Of a stretch of DNA of 64,000 nt, positions 39,201 through 47,931 are shown piece after piece. Source of the stretch: Candidatus Sodalis pierantonius str. SOPE (lineage in GTDB: Bacteria; Pseudomonadota; Gammaproteobacteria; Enterobacterales; Enterobacteriaceae). Location of the stretch: contig NZ_CP006568.1 of the NCBI RefSeq assembly GCF_000517405.1, forward strand, positions 1,116,001 through 1,180,000. The letters are read 5' to 3'. Positions within the stretch are counted from its first letter, which is position 1. Each line of letters begins with the position of its first letter. The notes beneath the pieces were generated by a model. It was not told the origin of the DNA. It made no database searches and saw only the letters and a program-made list of their open reading frames with translations. Both the position numbers and the translations under genes were made by a program.

Positions 39201-41944
39201 CTAATGGCAAGGCTAGGTCGGGCAGTGCAGACGCCTCCTCCCCCGCTGGTGGTCTTTTGTTGACAGAGCGAAATCCCTCTAAGGTTATGGCACTGCGCGT
39301 TTCACGCAATAGCTTTAGCGGTCTGTTTAATATGTCGTAATGCTCTTCAATCACGCCTGAGGCACAGGCGCGTAGATCGACCGAACGTGATGCAACATCG
39401 TAAGGAAATTGTTCGCGGGTTTGTCTGTCGTCAAAAATAGCATTTTCGATGAGGTGATATTGCCCTCGCTCGCCGTCATGATGCAAGATGACGTTAAGCT
39501 GCTCCCACTCATCGTAGTAATATTCACTGCGGTGTTGCGCGATTTGTTGCGTGGGCGTCAGGGTGGTCGCCGCAATATGCCAATCATTCAGCGTCGCCTC
39601 GATTAACCTGCCGGCGCCGTCATAGCGTCGTTCTTCCAGCGTGACCGGATTATCCGCCCGTCGGGCGCTGCAATAGGTTTTTCTGTGCAGGCGGCCGAAA
39701 CCGTCAATATAATGATGAACGCCATTGCCGAGAGAATCGGTTTCACTGATATGTACCAGTGAGTTCTGTTGCAGATCATAGCGGATATTGCGGCACTGTT
39801 TGGGGGCGCAGGGCGTCTGGGCGTGGCGGGTAAGGAAAAAATCCAGATCGTTATTTTGATAGCGGTAGTCGGTCTGGTTGCCTTGGGCATCGATAGTGGT
39901 TATTTGATGATAATCGGGCAGAGACCAAATAGAGGTGGTGGTAAGCGTCTGCTGTGCCTCGTTGGCCGTCCGTGCAGACGTCGTCTGAGGGGCGTCATCT
40001 TCCGGCGTCGACCCTTGTGGCACGGCCGTCTCCGGCGCCGCCTTGGGGTCCGGACGGGTACGGCTGACGCTGAAATGGCAGGTGCAGACCAGCTCATAGT
40101 CGGTGGGAGTATTGTCCCTGGCGGAGCGTTTTTCCCAAAAATAGTCTTTGCTTACCACCGTCTTTTCCGGCTCGCTGGTATAGGTCATACGCTGGGACTT
40201 CAGCCGGCCGTGGCGCGAACCGAAGGTGGCTTCCGGTTCATCATAGTAGCTTACTTCCAACGTTTTCACGTCCACCCGAGACGGCACATCACGCACGTTT
40301 TTGATGGCGGTGTCTTGCGCTGGCGCCCGTCCAGCGTCGGCGGCGGGGGCTTTTAAGGGAAAGTTATAGATGAAATAGGTGACCTTATGGCAAAGCACCA
40401 GCGTGTCATGCGGCAGCACCGACGGGCGGTGACAGAAAAGGGCGCCATAGTGGTAGTAGATGCGGCGAATCTGCGTCGTCGGGATATCCCCTGGGGGAAT
40501 TTCATAACTGACTTCGGCGGCAAAGCGACGAAAACCCAGCGGATCGGCAGGACAGTCGCTATCACTGCCATCAGCGCTAAAATAATTAAGAGTGAACTGA
40601 CTCCCATCGGGATACACGCAGAGGGTTAAATTGCCATCAGCATCGTAATTGTAGTGGGTAATAGCCTTTTTCTGCGGTTGCTGATCGGGGCGTTGCGGGG
40701 TGTTGACGATAGGCGGGATGCGCCAGTGTTCTTCTTTTCTTGTCGGTAAACAATAGGTGCGGGCTAATTGCGCCAGCGGGGTAGTCGTCGCGGCGTCGAC
40801 GGGGGCGCGATAGCTTAAAAGGAGGGTGTGCTCACTTTCCTTAAGTTGATTATTCATAGTGATCTTCGTCTGGTGCTTCTCGCTGACCAGACGGTGATAA
40901 CTATCATAGTGGCGCGTAATGATTTTGCTGCCGGTCTCCTGCGCTTCCGGGCCCAGTGGGCTGCGGTTTTCACGACGGATCGTGATTTTCGATGATAGAT
41001 TTTCCCCGGCGTGAGCATATCGGGCCGGCTATAAGAGGGGCGTTTGCGGTGAGAAAATCCACATCGGTAAACTGAAATGTCTGCGTCTGCCGATATAACT
41101 CCCGCTGGTTATCGGTGACGCGGGTGGTATGGCTTGCAATACAGGGCAGAGGTCTGACGGCACCGTCCGCGCAATAGACAAAGTCCTCGTTGATGCCGCC
41201 GGGCAGGCGCAGCGATGTCAGGCGATCCCGGTTGTCATAACCTATCTCGCAAAGTGCGCCGGCGCGGCAGCGCGCGTTGTCGACACTGTCCTTTTCGCAC
41301 TGGCTAACGCGTGTCAGTTTTCCCTGATCTTTTTGCAGCAACAGGCTGTAGCTTTGCGCTAAGTCGGGCCAGACGGTGAGAATGATGTGATTTGGCGCGG
41401 GCGGCTGGCCATCGACCTGATGCAGAGGCGGCCATTTTATTTCTACCAGGCTTTGCTGCGCATCTTTTATTTGCGCGAGACGCAGACGACCGTTGAAGAC
41501 GATGTAGATGAAAAGTATTTCATGGCCGGCGGGAGAAAAAAACCGGTTGAGCAGATAATACTTTTGCGCGATGCCTTTTGCCTGAGGAATAATGAGCTGT
41601 TCAACAGCACCGCTTTTGTAATAAATCCAAAGTGCGCCATTGAGCATTTTCAACCGGATATAAAGCGGGGCCGGCGGACAAAATGCCGGTTCGGACGCCT
41701 CGCCCTCAAGGCGATATTGTTCACCGTTGGAGAGCGTTAATAGGCGGCTCTCCGGATCATATCGGCTGAGATTATCGTCGAACCCTTTGCCATAACCCAC
41801 GTCCTGGAGATGCAACAAAGAATAACTCAACGATAGTGTGAACTCAAGCCCTAAATGGTCATTACCGATAGCGGTAACAAGGGGGAGGCGAAATTGTAAT
41901 AAGCCGGTGCGGGGGTCGACCTGCGCTGCAAAAGGGTGGTGCAT
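36290..41944 (-). pseudogene. RHS-repeat toxin-like protein 1, multiply broken
   Basis: This gene of about 1885 codons has the same architecture as RHS gene 2. The start is ATG at 41944 behind AAGGAT (MHHPFAAQVDPRTGLLQFRL). An N-terminal RHS/Tc-like region runs to about 40985, where a frameshift occurs. A long YD-repeat region (40985-38940; YNYDADGNLTLCVYPDGSQF, FGRLHRKTYC) follows, then frameshifts near 38940 and 37980, the core region (YHYDPAGRLFACGDERGETV; DSAVNGYFMGSDHRLYQPEF; GLNPYTFMMNDPVN near 37170), and a frameshift near 37070. The C-terminal domain ends at 36290. In that domain HHGSLLPT and LLMLASYAAGTESARQLADL align with the second gene, but the Cys of LACYGA is Ser here. All repeats are still readable, so inactivation is recent. 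Confidence 0.85.
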
Positions 41945-42690
41945 AGCGATATCCTTATCGTGGGTAATAGATACGAGCCATCACGGCAAAGGCGATGGCG
42001 TTGCCAGCGCAATGACCCGTGCAAGGCCGTGCGGTTTGCAGTCTCTTTGATAATCGTCGGCGCAATAGCCGCCGGTGGTGGGGCGTTGCCGGAGGTACCC
42101 TTTTCCTTTTCGGTCAGACGGTAAATTTTTATAACATGGGCGGATGGCGGGCACCACCTGACCTCTGCGGGACGCGGGGGGTTACCAGGGCCATGCAAAG
42201 GGGCGGTATGAACGCATGGGGTCGAGGTGTCGCCAGCGGGCGCACGGCGGGTAAACGGCGGCGGCGAGCGCAACGGGTCAGCATAGAACCACGGCAAGGC
42301 TGCGGGTCCCGCCGCCGGCTGCCATCAGTCTGGAACACCGCCAGGCAGAGCGGATGGCTTACAGGGTGCGGCGTCATTGTTATGGCGGTGGGCGGTCGAT
42401 TGACAGCCGGTCGAACCGTCGCGTTGTGTGGCGCATCGACCGCTGATTAACCCCCCCGGCTAGAGTCGCCGCCGTCCAGGTAATTTGCGCGTGCCGGATA
42501 ATGTATTTATAGTGAATTTATTCTAGGAGTAAATAAATTTCTGAGAGCAATACGTGACATAAATAAAAAAGAATCCGGACTGTTATATCAATCGGAAAAA
42601 TCGTGAAATTCATAATCCGCCGCGCATTGGTTGAGCTTTCGTTATTTATGCCGTTGCTAGGATATTCTCTTTGCGCTAGGAAAAGTCCCT
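41945..42690. other. Region between RHS gene 1 and amiD
   Basis: No gene can be supported on either strand. 41945-42470 is GC-rich with frames lacking recognisable sequence. 42480-42690 is AT-rich and probably contains the amiD promoter. If the locus once encoded further toxin-complex subunits upstream of the RHS genes, no trace is visible here. Confidence 0.5.
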
Positions 42691-43545
42691 ATGAAAAAAA
42701 TAATATTGCTCTTGGGCGTGCTAGGATTGACGGGATGCGCGGTGCATCAATACGCGGAAAAACCGGCGACCACCTTGATTGATCACGGCGATTATGCAGT
42801 GGATACGTCCTATCCCTCTCAATCACAGGATGATCGCGTCCGATTTCTCATATTCCATTATACCGCCGTCGATGATAATGAATCCCTGCGGCTGCTTACG
42901 CACGGCAGCGTGAGCGCCCATTATCTTATTCCCTCCCATCCTACCGAAATTCACGGTAAACCGGTGGTATTACAGTTGGTGCCGGAAAATAAACGGGCTT
43001 GGCACGCGGGCGTAAGCGGCTGGGCCGGGCGCAATAATATTAACGATACTTCCATTGGTATTGAGATCGTTAATGACGGGTTTCATGAGAGCCCTACCGG
43101 GAAGCAGTGGATCCCCTATCATAAAGAACAGACGGTGTTAGCGGCCCGCCTGGCACGGGATATTATCGCCCGTTATCAAATTAAGCCGCAGAACGTGTTG
43201 ACGCATAGCGATATCGCGCCGTTGAGGAAAATCGATCCAGGTCCGCAGTTTCCGTGGCGGGAAATGGCGCAGCAGGGCATAGGGGCCTGGCCGGATGCGG
43301 CGACGGTGGACAACTATTTGCAGGGCAAACATCGCTGGTCCGCCGGCAATGTCGCGCTCATCCAACAGGCGCTGGCCGCCTACGGTTACACCATCCCGCA
43401 AACGGGCACGCTGGATAAAGAGACACTCCGCGTCATCAGCGCCTTCCAGATGCATTTCCGCCCCAGCAATTTCACGGGCGTAGCGGATAAGGAAACCGAA
43501 GCGATCGCCCAGGCGCTGGTGGAAAAATACTGCAATCCCGCCTGA
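42691..43545 (+). CDS. amiD: N-acetylmuramoyl-L-alanine amidase AmiD, outer-membrane lipoprotein
   Basis: AmiD is a zinc amidase anchored in the outer membrane that cleaves the MurNAc-L-Ala bond, including anhydro-muropeptides. The 284-residue protein has a lipobox (GLTGC, Cys16). An Amidase_2 domain (about 40-190) carries zinc ligands expected in IFHYTAVDDN (His), NVLTHSDIAPLRKIDPGPQF (His and Asp) and the IGIEIVNDG segment. A C-terminal peptidoglycan-binding domain (about 205-275) follows, with VALIQQALAAYGY and ISAFQMHFRP. It is intact. The gene is close in length to E. coli AmiD (276). Confidence 0.95.
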   Translation: MKKIILLLGVLGLTGCAVHQYAEKPATTLIDHGDYAVDTSYPSQSQDDRVRFLIFHYTAVDDNESLRLLTHGSVSAHYLIPSHPTEIHGKPVVLQLVPENKRAWHAGVSGWAGRNNINDTSIGIEIVNDGFHESPTGKQWIPYHKEQTVLAARLARDIIARYQIKPQNVLTHSDIAPLRKIDPGPQFPWREMAQQGIGAWPDAATVDNYLQGKHRWSAGNVALIQQALAAYGYTIPQTGTLDKETLRVISAFQMHFRPSNFTGVADKETEAIAQALVEKYCNPA

Positions 43546-43790
43546 AACCGGCCATGACGACACGTCCGGTTACATATCATCCGGCTTAAATTGCATTTAT
43601 CCCGGCGCGGCGGCGGTAGCGGCCGTCGTGCCGTGTGGTAAGGCTTACAGGGTTTTTTTTGCTATTTCTTTGCGCTGACGCCGGGTTTTTGGTTGTAATT
43701 TGCGCAATTGTTCAGACGCCAGACGCACGATTTGATAAAATTGAAGTTCGTTACAGGCAAAAGAGAGAGACTAATGGAGGTTATCCTGTC

Positions 43791-44090
43791 ATGAATCCTG
43801 GTACTTCATCCCCTTCTGAAAGCGCTGAACAACCCGTTACGACGTTGTCAGGCGTGATTACCAAATCACCTAGCCGAATCAAAAATACCGCCGGTCGGCC
43901 GATGGTGAAAGCGACCATTTTGGCGGAGAGCAAAAAACGCAGTGCTTACCCTCTGACCGTGGTGGGCTTTGATATTATGGCGCTGGAACTCATGGCGCAT
44001 TTGCGCGGCGAACGCCTAACGGTGACCGGGCGCATGGAGTGGAACGGCGGGTATTCCCTCATCGCCGATCGGATAGTCAGTATGTCGTGA
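43791..44090 (+). CDS. Small OB-fold-like protein (PriB/SSB-like)
   Basis: The 99-residue protein starts at ATG 43791 behind GGAGG; the longer frame is not supported. The sequence has an N-terminal tail and then an alternating strand pattern (TTLSGVITKSPSRIKNTAGR; PMVKATILAES; YPLTVVGFDIMALELMAHLR; GERLTVTGRMEWNGGYSLIA), as in OB-fold single-strand DNA-binding proteins of the PriB/SSB type. The gene lies between amiD and yedD without other replication genes. I infer nucleic acid binding from the fold pattern only. It could be a mobile-element or plasmid-derived protein. Confidence 0.55.
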   Translation: MNPGTSSPSESAEQPVTTLSGVITKSPSRIKNTAGRPMVKATILAESKKRSAYPLTVVGFDIMALELMAHLRGERLTVTGRMEWNGGYSLIADRIVSMS

Positions 44091-44333
44091 TACCCCCCGG
44101 CGCGGTAGAGCTCCCTTCGCTAACGCACCCTCCCTTTTTATAACCTCGATACCACCGTCTTCCCGACGTGATGATGACCGCAGGTTGCCGTCTGTCCGGG
44201 AGGGGCGTGCCCGTGCGCTGGCCACGGTTGCCGGGGCCAAGCGAGAGGGCGATGGCCAGGCGGCCAAAAAAGGGGCTAAACCGACGAGGTATTTAATGCT
44301 AACATTTCGGCTCTCTTTCACAAGGATCTGAAT

Positions 44334-44813
44334 ATGAAGCGAACTCCCGTCATGTTACTACTGGCGGCGGCCCTGAGTGGATGCGCCGGCGCGCCGGAAT
44401 ATACCAAGGTCGTGGCGGCCCCGGCACCGCCGGGCTATGCCGGCATCTGGACCAGCACCACGCCGCAGAAGGCGCTTATTAGCCCCGAGGCGGTGGCTAG
44501 CTTGATAATCAGTCGGTCGGGGACCACGCTGGATTGCAGAAGTTGGCAGCGGACGATCATCAGGCCGGGTAAACTGACCGCGCGCGATGCCCGTCTGTAT
44601 AACATCAACGAGAAAAACGAATTGAGCGCGCTGAGACTGGACCGTGATGTTTTACATTACGGCAATCTCACTTTGCAGCGCAGCGCGTCACCCACCGCAC
44701 AATGCCAGCCGTTCATCTCCGGGCAAGGGGATAATTGGGTATTTAGCGCCGCGGCGCCGACGGCAAAAGTCCCCGGCAGCGGGGCGCATAAAAAGACCGG
44801 CGTGGTGAGATAA
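44334..44813 (+). CDS. yedD: Lipoprotein YedD
   Basis: The 159-residue lipoprotein has a lipobox (LSGC, Cys17) and matches E. coli YedD along its length: PGYAGIWTSTTPQKALISPE, SLIISRSGTTLDCRSWQRTI, then PGKLT and the Cys near the end (PTAQCQPF). Its role in E. coli is not established; it belongs to a small family of enterobacterial outer-membrane lipoproteins. The C-terminal tail is longer by about 20 residues than in E. coli. IS21 is inserted shortly after its stop. Confidence 0.88.
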   Translation: MKRTPVMLLLAAALSGCAGAPEYTKVVAAPAPPGYAGIWTSTTPQKALISPEAVASLIISRSGTTLDCRSWQRTIIRPGKLTARDARLYNINEKNELSALRLDRDVLHYGNLTLQRSASPTAQCQPFISGQGDNWVFSAAAPTAKVPGSGAHKKTGVVR

Positions 44814-44980
44814 CCCGGCTAAGACCGATGCCGTGCTGGTTCCGGTCACATCCGATCACTGATTCCGATTTCACCCGATCACTAATTCTGATTTCATCCG
44901 ATCACTGATTCCGATTCTGTCCGATCGCTCATCTTCTGTTCCGCCATACTCTGGAGACTTTTAGCTTCCTGGGGCATGGC

Positions 44981-46531
44981 ATGGCACGTAAAAAGAAGAA
45001 AGCGAGAACGGAAATGTGCATCTATATTAATGTGTTACGTATGAAATTCGAGCAGCGTCGCTCGAATCGCACTATCGCAGCAGCGCTCGGCATAGGCTGT
45101 ACTACCGTGCACGATATCCTCGGCCGATTCACGGTAGCTAACCTGGTCTGGCCATTGCCGGCGGAACTGTCCCCCGTCGACCTCGACCGCCTGCTCTATC
45201 CCGGCAAATCCGGAAAAGTTATCAATACCTTACCCAGCTGGCTTGATATCGATACCGAGTTAAGCCGCAAGGGCATGACCAAGCAGCTGCTCTGGATGGA
45301 ATATCAGTCCGCCGTGGGCGGTGATGCCCTAGGTTACTCACAGTTTTGTGCACTGTTCCGTGACTGGAAAAAGAAGCAGCGGCGTTCTATGCGCATGGAG
45401 CACAAGGCTGGCGAAAAGCTCTTCATCGACTTCTGTGGCCCCACCGTACCTATCGTCAACCCTGCGACCGGTAGCGTACGCCAGGTCGCTATCTTCGTCG
45501 CTGCCATGGGCGTGTCAGGCTATGCGTATATCGAAGCCTGCGAAGGCCAGGACATGGCATCGTGGCTCAACGCCAATAGCCGCTGCCTGCACTTCATGGG
45601 TGGGGTTCCGGAGCTGATGATACCTGATAATCTGCGCAGCGCTGTCAGCACCCCTGACCGCTATGAGCCGGTCATAAACCAGAGCTACCAGGCGCTGGCA
45701 AATCACTATGAGACAGTGGTGCTACCGGCGCGCCCGAGAAAACCGAAAGACAAGGCGAAGGCAGAATCAACTGTGCAGCTGGTAGAACGCTGGGTTTTGG
45801 CCCGGTTGCGTAAACGTAGGTTCTACTCGCTGGCCGAACTCAACCAGGTGATACGAGAACTCAATCATGAGTTGAATTTGCGCCTGATGCGTCATTACGG
45901 CGGACAAAGTCGCCTTGAACGCTTCGAGCAGCTGGACAAACCGGCTCTTGGGCCTCTACCGCCCACACAATGGGAATACAGTGAGTATCTCGTGCCCCGA
46001 GTGGGACCTGATTACCACATAGACTACGGCAAAAACTGGTACTCGGTGCCGCATCCGCTGGTTGGCGAGCGCGTTGACGTCATCGCCACCCAACGGCTGG
46101 TGCAAATCCACCATAAGGGCGTCTGCGTGGCTACGCACCCTCGCAGCGATAACGCCTATAGGCACACGACTCAGGCGGCGCACATGCCGGCTAACCATAA
46201 GGGGCAGAGTCAGTGGACGCCGGAAAGGCTGTGCAGTTGGGCGCTGTCGGTGGGTGTGTGCACACTGAAAGTGGTCGAGTCCATCCAAAAGAGCAAAGCC
46301 CATCCGGAGCAGGCTTACCGCTCCGTGCTGGGGCTACTCAATCTGCAACGGCGCTATGAGACGACGCGACTGGAGAAGGCCTGCGCGCTGGCGTTGGAGA
46401 AAGGGTGCATTAACCGCTCTTTCATAGCCAACGTATTGAAACACGGTCGTGAAAGTGAGGTCACCCAGGACGAAGCCGGCGTATCAATGCTGGTTCACGA
46501 AAACCTCCGAGGTCCGGACAGTTATCACTAA
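44981..46531 (+). CDS. istA: IS21-family transposase IstA
   Basis: The 516-residue IstA has an N-terminal helix-turn-helix (about 20-55, SNRTIAAALGIGCTTVHDIL), the retroviral-integrase-type catalytic core (about 130-300, with KLFIDFCGPTVPIVNPATG for the first Asp, MIPDNLRSAV for the second, and KDKAKAESTVQLVERWVLAR for the Glu) and a basic C-terminal domain. It works with IstB to insert the element. The frame is complete, and the istB start lies 11 bases beyond the stop. Confidence 0.96.
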   Translation: MARKKKKARTEMCIYINVLRMKFEQRRSNRTIAAALGIGCTTVHDILGRFTVANLVWPLPAELSPVDLDRLLYPGKSGKVINTLPSWLDIDTELSRKGMTKQLLWMEYQSAVGGDALGYSQFCALFRDWKKKQRRSMRMEHKAGEKLFIDFCGPTVPIVNPATGSVRQVAIFVAAMGVSGYAYIEACEGQDMASWLNANSRCLHFMGGVPELMIPDNLRSAVSTPDRYEPVINQSYQALANHYETVVLPARPRKPKDKAKAESTVQLVERWVLARLRKRRFYSLAELNQVIRELNHELNLRLMRHYGGQSRLERFEQLDKPALGPLPPTQWEYSEYLVPRVGPDYHIDYGKNWYSVPHPLVGERVDVIATQRLVQIHHKGVCVATHPRSDNAYRHTTQAAHMPANHKGQSQWTPERLCSWALSVGVCTLKVVESIQKSKAHPEQAYRSVLGLLNLQRRYETTRLEKACALALEKGCINRSFIANVLKHGRESEVTQDEAGVSMLVHENLRGPDSYH

Positions 46532-46542
46532 GGAGAATAAAT

Positions 46543-47292
46543 ATGGATACACTGTTAATGGCTCTGCGAGAGCTGAAGTTGTCGGCAATGGTCCAGGCGT
46601 TGGAGACGCAACGCGAACTCCCGGGGAGTTATGGGGAGCTGGGGTTCGAGGAGCGGTTGTCGCTGATGGTAGAAGCGGAAAATTTGCATAGAAAAAACAA
46701 CCACATATGCCGTCTGCGACGGCAATCGCAAATGCGCTTGCAGGCAAAACCGGAAGATATCCGCTATATCCCTAGCCGAGGAATGACACCGGAACAGATG
46801 CGAGATCTGCTAGGGGGACAATATCTGAAATATCAGAAAAGCATACTCATCACGGGGCCAACAGGTACGGGCAAAACCTGGCTCAGTTGTGCGCTTGGTG
46901 AGCAGGCATGCCGGCAGCAATATAGCGTGCGTTACTGGCGAGTGGGTCGGTTTCTGGCCCATCTTCACCAGTATCAGGTAGACGGGACCTATCTAAAACA
47001 GCTTAAGCAGTTAGAAAAAATAGAGTTACTGATCTTGGACGACGTGGGCCTAGAATCAATAAGTCCGATGCAGGCAACGATGCTGTTGGAGGTGATGGAA
47101 GATCGCTACGATAAAAGCAGCAGCATCCTGATCAGTCAACTGCCGGTGAAAAAATGGTATGGACTGATAGAAAACCCCACGACAGCTGACGCGTTACTCG
47201 ATCGGTTAGTACACCCCAGCTATAGACTGGAACTTAAAGGCGAATCACTACGCAAAGAGCAAGGAGTAGCCAGCACAGGAAAAATAGACTAA
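46543..47292 (+). CDS. istB: IS21-family helper ATPase IstB
   Basis: The 249-residue DnaC-like AAA+ ATPase selects target DNA for IstA. It has Walker A GPTGTGKTWL (about 105-114), Walker B LLILDDVGLE (about 163-172), and the conserved ISQLPVKKWYGLIENPTTAD and ALLDRLVHPSYRLELKGESL segments. It is intact. AAGGAG lies 6 bases before the ATG. Confidence 0.96.
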   Translation: MDTLLMALRELKLSAMVQALETQRELPGSYGELGFEERLSLMVEAENLHRKNNHICRLRRQSQMRLQAKPEDIRYIPSRGMTPEQMRDLLGGQYLKYQKSILITGPTGTGKTWLSCALGEQACRQQYSVRYWRVGRFLAHLHQYQVDGTYLKQLKQLEKIELLILDDVGLESISPMQATMLLEVMEDRYDKSSSILISQLPVKKWYGLIENPTTADALLDRLVHPSYRLELKGESLRKEQGVASTGKID

Positions 47293-47418
47293 ACCCGAGT
47301 CAGAAGATGAGCGAACACGTGAACGAATATCACTGGAATGGGTGATCGGAAAATATCGGAATAACTGATCGGATGTCGCCGGAACAGCTGATCGGATACG
47401 TCGGAATCTGCATGCCGT

Positions 47419-47931
47419 CCATCGCCGACTTTAACGCCGCACCCGATGCTCTGCGCTTTCGCTTTCCCCATCAGAGCTTATCGAGTTAAGCCGCGCCCGG
47501 GGCCGTCCACTTCAGGCTGCCGGCCGTGCGCTGGCGGTGGCTGACGTAGGTATTGGTAAAAATAATTTACCTGTCTTTACGGGTATCCGCGCCCGCATTC
47601 TGATATGCTTCCTTCGCGCTTGAAGCGATCCGCTCTTCCTTGTCCCGTCTTTCGCCGTTGCCGGACTCATAGCCTTTCATGCTATGGGCTGGTTGAATCG
47701 TGAAGCCCGAACCTGAGGCCGGCCGTCAGGCATAGATGCTGGTTAATTGAACCGCTGATTCATGTATAGATGCCGGTTAATTAAACCGCTGATTCATGTA
47801 AAGAAATGAAAGATTACAATTTTTCGGCGAATAACTCACGCCGGAGGGTGTCATAGTTGCAACCTGTATCGCTATTGATGTTTTTTCTGATTGATGCGTT
47901 ACGTAATGCAACTCATCATTAGGAAAAATTG
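47419..47931. other. Intergenic region upstream of lpxP with a tandem repeat
   Basis: No gene is visible in this 513-base stretch. It contains two adjacent 34-bp units at 47733-47766 and 47767-47800 (described separately), then an AT-rich segment that probably holds the lpxP promoter and a long leader. Confidence 0.5.
47733..47800. repeat. Tandem 34-bp repeat, two units, each with a GGTT-N5-AACC palindrome
   Basis: The units TAGATGCTGG...TTCATGTA and TAGATGCCGG...TTCATGTA differ at two positions only. Each contains GGTTAATTRAACC, an inverted repeat of four bases with a five-base spacer. The repeat starts 199 bases upstream of lpxP. It could be a pair of regulator sites or a simple duplication. 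Confidence 0.7.

Larger units (their letters stand above)
44835..47411 (+). mobile_element. IS21-family element, complete, with 7-bp direct repeats
   Basis: The element spans 2577 bp. Its ends are related (left inward GCTGGTTCCGG, right inward GCAGATTCCGA) and carry several tandem copies of a CCGATCAC-TGATTCCG-like subrepeat, as is usual for IS21 ends: left at about 44847-44935, right at about 47335-47400. Flanks are ATGCCGT on both sides (44828-44834 and 47412-47418). It contains intact istA and istB, so it may be active. It lies in the space after yedD and disrupts no gene. Confidence 0.92.

Noticed and set aside
31008..41944. RHS genes as type VI secretion effectors
   Set aside because: No VgrG, PAAR or Hcp domain or gene is present nearby, and the N termini are of the secreted RHS/Tc kind.
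41851..42297. A 148-codon minus-strand frame upstream of RHS gene 1
   Set aside because: Low-complexity composition, overlaps the true RHS start in another frame, no homology recognised.
47733..47800. CRISPR array
   Set aside because: Only two adjacent units without spacers; no cas genes.
47733..47800. PhoP box upstream of lpxP
   Set aside because: The GGTTTA-like half-site lacks a second direct half-site at the right spacing; the unit is an inverted, not direct, repeat.
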